Part shown: positions 27,953 to 36,860 of the stretch, piece by piece
Numbering within the stretch: the first letter of the stretch is position 1
Layout of the letters: every line of letters begins with the position of its first letter
NCBI RefSeq assembly: GCF_020905375.1
Contig: NZ_JAJJBU010000019.1
Coordinates: 1-64,000, forward strand
Reading direction: 5' to 3'
DNA from: Arthrobacter cryoconiti
Lineage (GTDB): Bacteria; Actinomycetota; Actinomycetes; Actinomycetales; Micrococcaceae
Length of the DNA stretch: 64,000 nucleotides
Notes under the pieces: model-generated
What the model was told of the DNA's origin: nothing
Seen by the model: the letters and a program-made list of their open reading frames with translations, nothing else
Databases searched by the model: none
Made by a program: the position numbers and the translations under genes

Positions 27953-29431
27953 TTAGTCCGGCGTTCCGGCTGTGGCAGTGATCCGATTGGCCATCGATTT
28001 AAAGATGATGCCGTGGAAGGGAAGAACGCCCAGCCAGTACAAGCGTCCGGACAAGCCACGCGGAATGAAGATGGCACGTTGGCGGAAGATGCTGCCACCG
28101 GTTGTCCCCGGCGCGGGGGTGACCTCAAATTCCAGCCACGCGCGGCCAGGAACGATCATTTCTGCCCGCAATCGCAATAACTGGCCACGCTCAAGCTTTT
28201 CTACACGCCACCAATCCACCGTGTCGTTGAGCTGCAACGAGGTGGGGCTTCTCCGTCCTCTCGCTAAGCCCACACCTCCCGCTAATTTATCCATCCAGCC
28301 ACGAACCGACCAGGCCAAGGGCATTGAATAGTAGCCGTGCTGGCCGCCGATCCCCTCAATGACGTCCCATACTTTCTCCGGGGGCGCCGCTGTCTCTTTC
28401 TTTCGTTCATCAGTGAAGACCGTCAGTCCGGCCCAATCGGGATCGCTGGGGAGAGGCTCGGCCGGAGCGCTGATCGCGTGGGCAGTGGCCCAGGTTGTGA
28501 GAACGTCGTCGGCTTCAATCTTCGCCAGCGCCAGCTCCACGGAACGCTTATATGGCGTTAGCCCGCCCTCCGGTGCTTGAATGTAGCGTTCAATGTCTCG
28601 TTCCTGCGCTACGCAATCGTGTTGGAGGGACTGGACCAAGGGAACAGCCAGTGCCCTCGGTACGGGAGTCACCAAATTGACCCATTGCGCGGCCAGCCAC
28701 GGTGTCAGCACAGGCAGCGGTATGACGACTGGGCGGCGGAATCCTGCTGCTTCTGCGTAGCTACACATCATTTCCGCGTAGGTGAGCACTTGTGGCCCAC
28801 CGATGTCGAAGGTGCGGTTCAGTTTTTTAGGCAGCCCGGCGGACTCAAGCAAGTAGTGCAATGCATCTCTGATGGCGATCGGCTGAACCTTATTGAGTAC
28901 CCATCGCGGTGCTGGCATCACGGGAAGCACATCCGTGAGGTGGCGGACCATTTCAAAGCTTGCCGATCCGGAACCAATGACTAAGCCTGCCTGAAGCACA
29001 GTGGTGGGTGTGCCGGAGGCCAGCAGAATCTCGCCCACTTCTTTACGAGAAGACAGATGTTTGCTGAGTTCTCCCTGTGGATGCAGCCCGGACAGGTAAA
29101 CGAGTCTCTCAACTCCCGACTCTCGAGAAGCTTTGCCCACGTTGATGGCGCACAGGCGTTCAATCTTGGCGAAGTCCTGGACCGAGCGGCCGCCGCCGGA
29201 CATCGAATGAACCAGGTAGTAGACAATGTCTGTTCCTTGGCAAAGAGCGTCGGCAGTGGCAGGGTCCTCTAATGAGCCTTCCACTACCTCCACCGTGTCA
29301 CTCCACGGCACATCCCGCAGTTTGCTCTTATCCCGCGTTAAGACCCGGACGGTGTGTCCGGCGTCGAGGAGTAGCGGAACTAGACGCCCACCAATATAGC
29401 CGGTGGCTCCGGCGACGGCGACGATGCTCAC
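27953..29431 (-). CDS. SDR-family NAD(P)-binding protein with DUF2867 domain
   Basis: A 492-residue fusion. The N-terminal atypical short-chain dehydrogenase has the Rossmann motif VAVAGATGYIGGRLVPLLLDAGHTVRVLTRD and YYLVHSMSGG; around 150-290 it resembles complex-I-assembly/NmrA-like SDRs. The C-terminal third (from about 330, with WAGLTVFTDERKKETAAPPEKVWDVIEGIGG) is DUF2867, a START/SRPBCC-like domain. The same fusion is widespread in actinobacteria; its substrate is not known. It is divergent from the carotenoid operon's MarR gene across a 149-bp AT-rich region, which may place it in the same regulon. Confidence 0.85.
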   Translation of the reverse strand: MSIVAVAGATGYIGGRLVPLLLDAGHTVRVLTRDKSKLRDVPWSDTVEVVEGSLEDPATADALCQGTDIVYYLVHSMSGGGRSVQDFAKIERLCAINVGKASRESGVERLVYLSGLHPQGELSKHLSSRKEVGEILLASGTPTTVLQAGLVIGSGSASFEMVRHLTDVLPVMPAPRWVLNKVQPIAIRDALHYLLESAGLPKKLNRTFDIGGPQVLTYAEMMCSYAEAAGFRRPVVIPLPVLTPWLAAQWVNLVTPVPRALAVPLVQSLQHDCVAQERDIERYIQAPEGGLTPYKRSVELALAKIEADDVLTTWATAHAISAPAEPLPSDPDWAGLTVFTDERKKETAAPPEKVWDVIEGIGGQHGYYSMPLAWSVRGWMDKLAGGVGLARGRRSPTSLQLNDTVDWWRVEKLERGQLLRLRAEMIVPGRAWLEFEVTPAPGTTGGSIFRQRAIFIPRGLSGRLYWLGVLPFHGIIFKSMANRITATAGTPD

Positions 29432-29535
29432 TTGGTTTCACCTGAAGGCATTTTGCAGTATCCCGAAGCTGTCACTGGAGCCCCATTTTCTGATCGTTGG
29501 GAGGAGTGGACTGTACAAATCCTCATGAGTAAACC

Positions 29536-29564
29536 ATTATGTATTTAGATTTTCTTATTATCAA
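29536..29564 (-). promoter_or_regulatory. Sigma-70-type promoter reading toward the SDR gene
   Basis: On the minus strand TTGATA (29559-29564) and CATAAT (29536-29541) are separated by exactly 17 bp in an unusually AT-rich stretch, about 100 nt before the SDR-DUF2867 start. The carotenoid operon must start within the same 149 bp, so MarR binding here could control both directions. Confidence 0.55.
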
Positions 29565-29580
29565 GTGATGGGAGCTAATT

Positions 29581-30120
29581 ATGGAGCACACCGGAAAACC
29601 GCCGATGCCCCAGATGCACCCAGCGACCTTGCTGATTCGACAGGTCTTGGTGCTTGGCGAATCCATTGAATATGCGGTACGCCGCGAAATGGGCCTCAAC
29701 GAGACAGACTTCCAAGCCATGCAGCACCTGATGAAGGATCCTGCCATGTCTCCTGGAGAGTTAGCCGCCAAGCTGCACCTGACAGCGGCAGCGACAACTA
29801 CCGTGGTGGACCGGCTGATCGCGAAGGGACACGTGATGCGTGAGCCGCACCCAACTGACCGCCGTCGCTGGCTTATCAAGCCCAGCGACGAGTCGGTGCG
29901 AAAAACCATGGCAACCATCATGCCCATGATCCTCAAGGTGGATGCAAAGGTGCGGGGGTATTCAGAAGAAAGTCAGGAGTCCATCGTCGATTTTTTTGAA
30001 AACATGGTTGACTACATGAACGAGCGGATTGACTGTTTGGAACAGGGGCGAGAACCCCAAGCCAACAGCAGGAAAAAAGCCACGGCAGAGGGGGACAAAT
30101 ATAATGTCCAGAGCCAGTGA
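29581..30120 (+). CDS. MarR-family regulator of the carotenoid operon
   Basis: A 179-residue MarR protein with recognition helix LHLTAAATTTVVDRLIAKGH (about 65-84) and wing REPHPTDRRRWLIKPS. GGGAG lies 6 nt before the ATG. It is the first gene of the crt operon and its end overlaps crtE by 17 nt. In Corynebacterium glutamicum a MarR-type regulator (CrtR) represses the homologous cluster and responds to isoprenoid diphosphates; a similar role is likely here, but this gene is co-directional with the operon rather than divergent. Confidence 0.85.
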   Translation: MEHTGKPPMPQMHPATLLIRQVLVLGESIEYAVRREMGLNETDFQAMQHLMKDPAMSPGELAAKLHLTAAATTTVVDRLIAKGHVMREPHPTDRRRWLIKPSDESVRKTMATIMPMILKVDAKVRGYSEESQESIVDFFENMVDYMNERIDCLEQGREPQANSRKKATAEGDKYNVQSQ

Positions 30121-31240
30121 GATGGACGCTACACGTCAGCAAACACTCTATCCCTGCCAGCAGACACCGACTCCTACGGTGAGTCAAGAGATGACGGAGC
30201 TGACGTGGGCGCAGTTCCAACCTCAAGTTGCGGGTGTACTGGATGACTACTTTAGCGCCGAGGGTGCGCGGGCTCGAGGCTACTCGGCCAACTTTGCGGC
30301 CATGTGGGATCGACTAGCCTCTAGTACTTCCGGCGGCAAGTGGCTGCGGCCTAGATTGGTACATCTTGCCTACCACGCCTTCGGTGGCAGGGAGGTTGAC
30401 TCCTGTGCGAAGCTGGCCGCATCCTTCGAGATGCTCCATGCGGCTCTAGTGGTCCATGACGATGTGATTGATAGGGACTTTGTTCGCCGAGGCAGTGACA
30501 CCCTGGGTGCTGTGTATCGGGATCTGGCCCTGATCGAAGGGCACAGTCAAGCCGACGCGGAACACGCTGGATACTCGGCTGCCATCATCGCTGGGGATCT
30601 TTTGTTAACGGGTTCTTTGCGGTTGGCCACCTCAGCATCCACAGGACATAGGAATAGCCCCCTGATTCTGGAAACAGTTCATGATGCCATTTTTGCCTCC
30701 GCAGCCGGGGAATTAGACGATCTTCTGTTCTCCCTCAGCGACTCCTCGCCGGGGTTGACGGAGGTACTGAGTATGGAGCGACTCAAAACGGCTGTCTACT
30801 CGTTTGAGGCGCCCTTACGTGCGGGGGCACTCATGGCCGGGCAGAGCGATGAGCTGGCCGGCGCGCTCGCGGAAGTGGGTCGTGACATTGGAATCGCCTA
30901 CCAGGTCATTGACGACGTCTTGGGAACATTTGGCGAATCGAGTGTGACGGGTAAATCTGTGGAGTCAGACCTGCGTGAAGGCAAACGGACCATCCTGACT
31001 ACTTACGCGGGCGGGTATGCAGCGGCATCCGCCATCATGGACGCCTTCCGCAAGGGTGACGCTGAGGCAGGCGTGGTCCGTGATGCCATGAAGGAGCTGG
31101 GGGCCGATTCCTACGCACTAACGCTTGCCTCCCGGCTAGTTGAGCAGGCGCTGGACAAAGCGCGGGAGCTTGATTTGCCGGAGACACTGATGGTGGATTT
31201 GACACAGATTTGCAACTACGTCCTGACAAGGAGGAACTGA
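30104..31240 (+). CDS. crtE: Geranylgeranyl diphosphate synthase
   Basis: A 378-residue trans-isoprenyl diphosphate synthase extending IPP/DMAPP to GGPP, the carotenoid precursor. First aspartate-rich motif VHDDVIDRD (DDxxD), second QVIDDVLG, with substrate-binding GGKWLRPRLVHLAYHAFGG. The ATG at 30104 has AGAGGGGGAC upstream and overlaps marR; the frame is open further upstream but lacks a site. Second gene of the operon marR-crtE-crtB-crtI-crtYe-crtYf-crtEb-phr. A FPP-type product cannot be ruled out from sequence, but the context calls for GGPP. Confidence 0.92.
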   Translation: MSRASEMDATRQQTLYPCQQTPTPTVSQEMTELTWAQFQPQVAGVLDDYFSAEGARARGYSANFAAMWDRLASSTSGGKWLRPRLVHLAYHAFGGREVDSCAKLAASFEMLHAALVVHDDVIDRDFVRRGSDTLGAVYRDLALIEGHSQADAEHAGYSAAIIAGDLLLTGSLRLATSASTGHRNSPLILETVHDAIFASAAGELDDLLFSLSDSSPGLTEVLSMERLKTAVYSFEAPLRAGALMAGQSDELAGALAEVGRDIGIAYQVIDDVLGTFGESSVTGKSVESDLREGKRTILTTYAGGYAAASAIMDAFRKGDAEAGVVRDAMKELGADSYALTLASRLVEQALDKARELDLPETLMVDLTQICNYVLTRRN

Positions 31241-31241
31241 C

Positions 31242-32147
31242 ATGGGCAGCGATATCCTCGGACACTATTCAACAACTGCGTCCCGCAGTGCCTCAGTGGT
31301 GATTGGCAGTTATTCGACGTCGTTCGGCTTGGCCTGCTGGCTGCTGGGGCGTAAAGAACGTCAAGACATTGAAAACATTTACGCTCTAGTGCGTGTGGCA
31401 GATGAGGTGGTCGACGGCGCTGCGGAGGCCGCCGGGCTGTGCCCTACGGAAGTAGAGGCCCAACTCGATGGGCTCGAACGCGAAACGGAGCATGCGCTCA
31501 AGATTGGCTACAGCACCAACATGGTGGTGCACGCATTTGCCGGGACGGCTCGCCGCTGTTCCATCGGGGTTGAGCTGACGCGGCCGTTTTTTGCTTCCAT
31601 GCGCACAGACTTGGCACAACACAGCCATTCGCCGGAGAGCCTGAAGGATTACATCTATGGCTCAGCGGAGGTTGTGGGCCTGATGTGCCTTGCGGTCTTT
31701 GAAACCATGGATGGGGCTACTGCAGGCCAGAATAATATCCAACTCACGGAATCTGCTCGCAGCCTAGGGGCCGCGTTCCAAAAAGTGAACTTTCTCCGTG
31801 ACCTCGGCGCCGACAGCACGGACCTGGGCAGACTGTACTTTCCGGGGCTTGATCCAAGCGCTTTCAACGACGGGCACAAACTTGCCTTGCTGGCGGATAT
31901 CCGCCATGACTTAGAAGTAGCCCGTTGGGGAATCCCTCTCTTAGCGCCACGCGCCCGGCTCGCGGTGCGTATGGCACACAACCTTTTCCTGGCTCTTGTG
32001 GTCAAACTCGAGCGGGTCCCTGCTGCGGAGCTAGTGACGCGACGTATCAGGGTGCCCGGATATCAAAAAGCGTATATAGCCCTCGGAGCCTGCGCAGGAC
32101 CCTGGCATCAGCGCAGCACCACATCTGTTCAGGAGTCTGGCCTTTGA
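31242..32147 (+). CDS. crtB: Phytoene synthase
   Basis: A 301-residue squalene/phytoene synthase joining two GGPP into 15-cis-phytoene. Substrate-binding motifs are RVADEVVDG (first DxxxD) and LRDLGADSTDLGRLYFP (second); GSYSTSFGLACWLL is the family N-terminus. It begins one nucleotide after the crtE stop (TGACATG) with AAGGAGG just upstream, and its stop is overlapped by crtI, so expression is coupled along the operon. Confidence 0.94.
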   Translation: MGSDILGHYSTTASRSASVVIGSYSTSFGLACWLLGRKERQDIENIYALVRVADEVVDGAAEAAGLCPTEVEAQLDGLERETEHALKIGYSTNMVVHAFAGTARRCSIGVELTRPFFASMRTDLAQHSHSPESLKDYIYGSAEVVGLMCLAVFETMDGATAGQNNIQLTESARSLGAAFQKVNFLRDLGADSTDLGRLYFPGLDPSAFNDGHKLALLADIRHDLEVARWGIPLLAPRARLAVRMAHNLFLALVVKLERVPAAELVTRRIRVPGYQKAYIALGACAGPWHQRSTTSVQESGL

Positions 32148-33904
32148 GCGCTAACAGCAATCGCTTCCGTCGGTTACCTTTCACCCGCAGCGAGCCCGCT
32201 CCCGGCATTCAACCCGTTAGAAACCAGCAGCCACATGGCGGAACGGAGTCCATTTCCGGTCCGTGCGTGGTGATCGGCGGAGGTATCTCAGGTCTGGCTA
32301 CAGCTGGTCTCTTAGCCCGCGACGGCTATCAGGTGACCGTTCTGGAAAAACAAGATGAACTGGGCGGGCGTGCCGGCCGCTGGAGCCATGACGGCTTCAC
32401 TTTCGATACTGGCCCATCCTGGTACCTCATGCCAGAAGTCATTGACCATTGGTTCAAAATGATGGGAACCAGTGCCGCAGCAGAGCTGGAACTGACGCCA
32501 CTGGACCCGGCTTACAAACTGTTCAGCGCTCCCGGCAGCTCAGCAACCACTTCGGAGGAAGTCCATACTGGCCGCGAGCGGGCCATGGCACTCTTTGATA
32601 CCCAACAGGCTGGTTCGGGGAAAGCGCTGGGTCGTTACCTCGATTCCGCTGCGCTTGCTTACACTTTGGCAAAGAAACACTTCCTGTATGACCCGTTCGG
32701 GACGTTGCGGCAACTGGCGAGCCCCGCGGTTCTTCGCCATGCGCCGCGGCTCGCTGGGCTACTGACCACTTCGTTACACCGCTTCGTTGCAGCCCGGTTC
32801 AAGAACCCACTGCAGCAAAAGATTCTTGGCTACCCTGCTGTCTTTTTAGGCACCAGCCCGTACAAAGCGCCGTCGATCTATCACCTGATGAGCCATCTTG
32901 ACCTTCAAGACGGAGTGCTTTACCCCCAAGGCGGATTCATTGAAGTTGTCAACGCGATGGAGCGCGTCATTCGTGCCTGCGGAGTAAGGATTGAGACAGG
33001 GGCTACTGCCACTGCCATCCTCACAACTGCTGATGGGAAGCGGCAACGCTGCGAGGCCGTGGAATGGAACGACGCCGAAGGGGGCCCGCGCAGGACGGCC
33101 GCCACTGTGGTGGTCGGGGCTTGCGATCTGCACCATGTGGAAACATCGTTGCTACCGCAAAATCTGCGTACGCAATCCGCGCGGAAATGGCGGCGAGCTG
33201 ATCCTGGGATTAGCGCCGTCTTGGTTTGCCTTGGAGTAAGCGGAGAGTTGGCGATGCTGGCACACCACAATCTCCTGTTCACGGAAGACTGGCAAGACAA
33301 TTTTTCCCGTATTCTTGGCGGCCAGGAGCTCTCCGAAACGACGTCGATCTATGTATGCCGTCCCAGCGCAACTGATTCATCTGTGGCGCCTGCGGGCAGT
33401 GAAAATTTGTTCCTTTTGATCCCCGCTCCCGCGTTGCCGCAATGGGGTAAGGGCGGTGTCGACGGGGACGGTTCAGCCATGGTGGAAAAGATTGCTGACG
33501 CAGCCATCGCTCAGCTTGGCGCATGGGCGGGCGTGGACGACTTGCCCGCACGCATTAGCGTCCGGAGGACTTTCGGGCCGGCAGATTTCGCCGAGAATTT
33601 CAACGCATTCCAGGGAAGTGCACTGGGACTGGCACATACGTTGCGGCAAAGCGCGTTCTTACGCCCTCCCAATAACAACCGAAAAGTTGCAGGACTCTTT
33701 TATGCCGGAAGTTCCGTCCGTCCGGGCATCGGAGTTCCACTGTGCATGATTAGCGCGGAAATCGTGCTCAAATCTGTCCGAGGTGACACTTCTGGGGGAC
33801 CATTGCCCGAACCGGATCCAGCAGATACGCCGGTCTCATCACGTGAGCGCGTTCTTCCCAATACGCCAGGAGACTCCCCGACTGCCGGAAAGGGGAGCCT
33901 CTAG
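32144..33904 (+). CDS. crtI: Phytoene desaturase
   Basis: A 586-residue FAD-dependent CrtI desaturase, converting phytoene to lycopene. The dinucleotide motif CVVIGGGISGLATAGLLARDGYQVTVLEKQDELGGRAG and the C-terminal AGLFYAGSSVRPGIGVPLCMISAEIV are diagnostic. I place the start at TTG 32144, overlapping the crtB stop (TTGA) with AGGAG 8 nt upstream. This leaves an unusually long N-terminal arm of about 40 residues before the FAD motif, and a Pro/Ser-rich tail after the conserved C-terminus. Its stop overlaps the crtYe GTG. Confidence 0.92.
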   Translation: MSANSNRFRRLPFTRSEPAPGIQPVRNQQPHGGTESISGPCVVIGGGISGLATAGLLARDGYQVTVLEKQDELGGRAGRWSHDGFTFDTGPSWYLMPEVIDHWFKMMGTSAAAELELTPLDPAYKLFSAPGSSATTSEEVHTGRERAMALFDTQQAGSGKALGRYLDSAALAYTLAKKHFLYDPFGTLRQLASPAVLRHAPRLAGLLTTSLHRFVAARFKNPLQQKILGYPAVFLGTSPYKAPSIYHLMSHLDLQDGVLYPQGGFIEVVNAMERVIRACGVRIETGATATAILTTADGKRQRCEAVEWNDAEGGPRRTAATVVVGACDLHHVETSLLPQNLRTQSARKWRRADPGISAVLVCLGVSGELAMLAHHNLLFTEDWQDNFSRILGGQELSETTSIYVCRPSATDSSVAPAGSENLFLLIPAPALPQWGKGGVDGDGSAMVEKIADAAIAQLGAWAGVDDLPARISVRRTFGPADFAENFNAFQGSALGLAHTLRQSAFLRPPNNNRKVAGLFYAGSSVRPGIGVPLCMISAEIVLKSVRGDTSGGPLPEPDPADTPVSSRERVLPNTPGDSPTAGKGSL

Positions 33905-34239
33905 TGGTCTACTTGCTGATACTGGTGGCACTGCTCGGATGCATGGCCTTGATAGACGCCCGCTTCAAGCTATTTGTGTTCGCCCGGCCCATGGCGGCAA
34001 TCACAGTACTGATGCTAGGCACCGCGTTTTTTCTGGGTTGGGATCTGTGGGCGATCGCGGGCGGAATTTTCTTACACCGTGAATCCTCGCTCATGACCGG
34101 CGTCATGTTGGCGCCGTCGCTGCCGTTGGAGGAAGCATTTTTCCTGCTCTTCTTGTCTTACCAAACAATGATCCTCTTCACCGCTATCATCCGCGTGCTG
34201 CACAGCAAACCCTGGCGAAAAGCGGGTGCCCCGGAATGA
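33904..34239 (+). CDS. crtYe: C50 carotenoid cyclase subunit (CrtYe/CrtYc-like)
   Basis: A 111-residue, three-helix lycopene-cyclase-domain protein (YLLILVALLGCMALIDARFKLFVFARP ... SLPLEEAFFLLFLSYQTMIL). PLEE(A/L)xFF is the conserved acidic motif of heterodimeric carotenoid cyclases. Such subunits work only as a pair with the next gene's product, cyclising the ends of the C50 intermediate. The GTG start overlaps the crtI stop (TAGTG); its own stop overlaps the next ATG (ATGA). Whether the ring is epsilon, beta or gamma cannot be read from sequence. Confidence 0.88.
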   Translation: MVYLLILVALLGCMALIDARFKLFVFARPMAAITVLMLGTAFFLGWDLWAIAGGIFLHRESSLMTGVMLAPSLPLEEAFFLLFLSYQTMILFTAIIRVLHSKPWRKAGAPE

Positions 34240-34544
34240 GCTACTTAGAACTGAACATAATATTTGTAGCTGTAGCCGCCTTGGTGCTGGCTGGCGGCCT
34301 CTGGCGCCGAGCCGGGCGTGCCACTGCGTTTATCGCGGTCTTGGTAGCTATTGGGGTGCTCTTCGTTCTGACCATTGTCTTTGATAACGTCATGATCGTT
34401 TCGGGGCTCTTCGACTATGGAGAGTCGAGCCTAAGCTGGGCGCGAATTGGACTCATGCCGCTGGAGGACCTGGCCTACCCGCTGGCGGGGGCCATGCTGC
34501 TGCCTGGCTTATGGTTGCTGTTTTCCCGTGGAAGGAAAGAATGA
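34236..34544 (+). CDS. crtYf: C50 carotenoid cyclase subunit (CrtYf/CrtYd-like)
   Basis: A 102-residue partner of the preceding subunit with three hydrophobic helices and the motif MPLEDLAYPLAGAMLLPG, matching the PxE(E/D) acidic motif of lycopene cyclase domains. VFDNVMIVSGLFDYGESSLSWARIG is typical of the second subunit. ATGA overlaps at both ends of the gene point to tight stoichiometric translation with crtYe and crtEb. Confidence 0.88.
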   Translation: MSYLELNIIFVAVAALVLAGGLWRRAGRATAFIAVLVAIGVLFVLTIVFDNVMIVSGLFDYGESSLSWARIGLMPLEDLAYPLAGAMLLPGLWLLFSRGRKE

Positions 34545-35389
34545 AGAATTTGATCCTGACTTCCCGGCCAATCTCCTGGGTCAACACGGCATATCCTTTT
34601 GCCGCCGCGTACTTTTTGGCCACTGGCCGCGTGGATTGGCTGCTCGTGCTGGGAACGGTGTTCTTCCTGTTTCCCTACAATTTGGCCATGTACGGCATCA
34701 ACGACGTCTTCGACTATGAATCGGACCTGCTCAACGCCCGCAAGGGAGGCGTGGAGGGTGCCGTCTTGGACCGCAGACACCATCGTTTCATTCTCTGGGC
34801 CGCACTGGTGTCCACAGCACCTTTTGTTGTGGTGCTGATGATCAGTGGCAATTGGGCAGCAAACGCTGTTCTAGTGTTTTCTCTTTTCGCCGTGGTCGCA
34901 TACAGCGCGCCGGGTCTACGGTTCAAGGAACGGCCCTTTCTTGATTCCTTGACATCCAGTACACACTTTGTCTCACCGGCACTTTATGGCCTGGTGCTGG
35001 CTCAAACACCATTGACGCCAAGCCTATGGGCCTTCTTATTGGCGTTCTTCCTCTGGGGAATTGGCAGCCACGCGTTCGGCGCAGTCCAGGACATAGTTCC
35101 TGACCGCTTGGGTGGCTTGGCATCGATCGGCACGGTTTTAGGGTCCCGGTTCACCGTATGGTTTTCCTTTCTGGCCTATACCGCCGCAGGCCTTCTGATG
35201 TTATGGACCCCGGTACCCTTCGCGGCGGTCCTTGCACTGCCGTACATGATCAATGTTGCACCCTATCTGACCGTTGCGGATGCTACTTCAGCCGCAGCCA
35301 ACGTAGCGTGGAAACGTTTTTTGTGGCTGAACTACCTCACCGGCTTCCTGGCCACCATGGCTCTCATTTGGCTGTATTTCAACTACTAA
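34541..35389 (+). CDS. crtEb: Lycopene elongase, UbiA-family prenyltransferase
   Basis: A 282-residue polytopic membrane prenyltransferase with the aspartate-rich motif YGINDVFDYESD (NDxxDxxxD), a second motif GAVQDIVPDRLGG and about eight helices. CrtEb adds two C5 units to lycopene, giving C50 flavuxanthin, which the CrtYe/CrtYf pair then cyclises. The ATG at 34541 overlaps the crtYf stop (ATGA) and has GGAAGGAAAG upstream. Its presence, with two cyclase subunits, is what makes this a C50 rather than a C40 pathway. Confidence 0.92.
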   Translation: MKNLILTSRPISWVNTAYPFAAAYFLATGRVDWLLVLGTVFFLFPYNLAMYGINDVFDYESDLLNARKGGVEGAVLDRRHHRFILWAALVSTAPFVVVLMISGNWAANAVLVFSLFAVVAYSAPGLRFKERPFLDSLTSSTHFVSPALYGLVLAQTPLTPSLWAFLLAFFLWGIGSHAFGAVQDIVPDRLGGLASIGTVLGSRFTVWFSFLAYTAAGLLMLWTPVPFAAVLALPYMINVAPYLTVADATSAAANVAWKRFLWLNYLTGFLATMALIWLYFNY

Positions 35390-35408
35390 AAGCTGCGGCT
35401 GTCCTTGC

Positions 35409-36800
35409 GTGAAAGGAACCATCATCTCCACCTCACTAATCTGGTTCAGAGACGATCTGCGGGTAACTGACAACCCCGCTCTCTTAGCTGCATGTAACGC
35501 CGGAAATGCCGTCGCCCTGTATGTTCTGGACGAGGAATCGCCAGGGGTGCGGCCGCTGGGGGGTGCCGGGCGTTGGTGGTTACATCATGCGCTAGAAGAC
35601 TTGCGCCTAGAACTAGAGCGGCTGGGGATCCCGCTGATCTTGCGCCGGGGTGCTGGAACCGGGGTTTTCTCCGACGTTATGGATGCCGTTGGCGCCACGT
35701 CGGCGTTCTGGAACCGCCGCTATGGTGGTGCAGAGCGCGCAGTGGACACCTCCGCTAAGGAATGGGCGGTCGAGCGCGGCCTACATGCCGAAAGCTTCCA
35801 AGCGTCACTTTTGCACGAACCCTGGCAAATTAGCACGGGGCAAGGGACCCCGTATCAGGTGTTTACCCCATTTTGGCGGGCCCTCTCAGCACTGAATTTC
35901 CGGGCGCCCTTGGATGCTCCCGATGCTGGCCACGGTTTTCTGGGTGCCCTTCCCGCATCTGATCGGCTGGGGGACTGGTCTTTACTTCCGGATGCTCCTG
36001 ATTGGGCGGGAGGTTTGCGCACAGCGTGGGACCCGACCGTAGCTGGGGGACGCGAAGCGCTGGCAGATTTCTTGGACGGGGTGGTAGATGACTATGCCGC
36101 GGACCGGGACCGACCAGATAAACCGGGAACTAGCCGGATCTCGCCTTACCTGCGCTGGGGACAGTTGAGCCCGTTTGAAGTGTGGCACTCCCTGACAGAC
36201 ACCCGCAGTGATGGAGCCGCCGTCTTCGCGTCCCAGCTGGGCTGGCGAGAATTCTGCTGGCACCAACTTTTCCACCACCCAACGCTGGCTACCGATAATC
36301 TGCGTCCACGATTTGACGACTATCCATGGAGATGGCCGTCGTCAAAGTCAGAGGGTAGCGCCGTCGAATCATCAGCGAACACGATGCTGCACGCCTGGCA
36401 GAAGGGATGCACCGGAATCCCTCTGGTGGACGCCGGACAGCGCGAGTTGTGGACCACCGGCTTCATGCACAATAGAGTCCGGATGGTTGCCGCAAGCTTC
36501 CTCGTGAAGAATCTCGGGATCCATTGGCGAGTGGGGGAGGAGTGGTTCTGGGACACCTTGGTGGATGCTGATGCTGCATCGAATCCGGCGAATTGGCAGT
36601 GGGTGGCTGGCTCAGGAGCGGACGCCTCACCGTTTTTTCGGATCTTCAACCCGTTGACGCAGGCTCGCAAGTTTGATCCGGAGAGCAAATATGTCAGTCA
36701 GTGGGTGCCGGAATTTCTTCTTCCCGGTTACCCGGAACCCATCGTGGATCTGTTGCAAACGCGCCGTGAGGCCTTGGCAGCTTACGATCTCACCAAGTAG
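35409..36800 (+). CDS. phr: Deoxyribodipyrimidine photolyase
   Basis: A 463-residue photolyase/cryptochrome: N-terminal antenna domain (LIWFRDDLRVTDNPALLAACN) and a C-terminal FAD domain with TGIPLVDAGQRELWTTGFMHNRVRMVAASFLVKNLGIHWRVGEEWFWDTLVDADAASNPANWQWVAGSGAD. It repairs UV-induced cyclobutane dimers using blue light. It starts 19 nt after crtEb with AAAGGAACC-type spacing and no terminator between, so it is probably the last gene of the carotenoid operon, coupling pigment synthesis with light repair. Confidence 0.94.
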   Translation: MKGTIISTSLIWFRDDLRVTDNPALLAACNAGNAVALYVLDEESPGVRPLGGAGRWWLHHALEDLRLELERLGIPLILRRGAGTGVFSDVMDAVGATSAFWNRRYGGAERAVDTSAKEWAVERGLHAESFQASLLHEPWQISTGQGTPYQVFTPFWRALSALNFRAPLDAPDAGHGFLGALPASDRLGDWSLLPDAPDWAGGLRTAWDPTVAGGREALADFLDGVVDDYAADRDRPDKPGTSRISPYLRWGQLSPFEVWHSLTDTRSDGAAVFASQLGWREFCWHQLFHHPTLATDNLRPRFDDYPWRWPSSKSEGSAVESSANTMLHAWQKGCTGIPLVDAGQRELWTTGFMHNRVRMVAASFLVKNLGIHWRVGEEWFWDTLVDADAASNPANWQWVAGSGADASPFFRIFNPLTQARKFDPESKYVSQWVPEFLLPGYPEPIVDLLQTRREALAAYDLTK

Positions 36801-36803
36801 GTT

Positions 36804-36820
36804 GTCTCAAATGCTGGGAT
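36804..36820. promoter_or_regulatory. Candidate NdgR/LtbR operator before leuB
   Basis: GTCTCAAATGCTGGGAT shares GTCTCA-N5-TG-R-GAT with the element between ndgR and leuC. It overlaps a perfect TCAAATG-N7-CATTTGA palindrome (36807-36827) and lies just before TTGACC (36824-36829); TAGCAT at 36849-36854 is 6 nt from the leuB ATG. Confidence 0.55.
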
Positions 36821-36860
36821 CATTTGACCATCATGTGGATGGTTTGGTTAGCATGAAAGC

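Noticed and set aside
28129-28331. Upstream extension of the sensor kinase frame
   Set aside because: The frame can be read into the SDR-DUF2867 gene, but the extra residues are low complexity and a start at 27921 fits the membrane domain.
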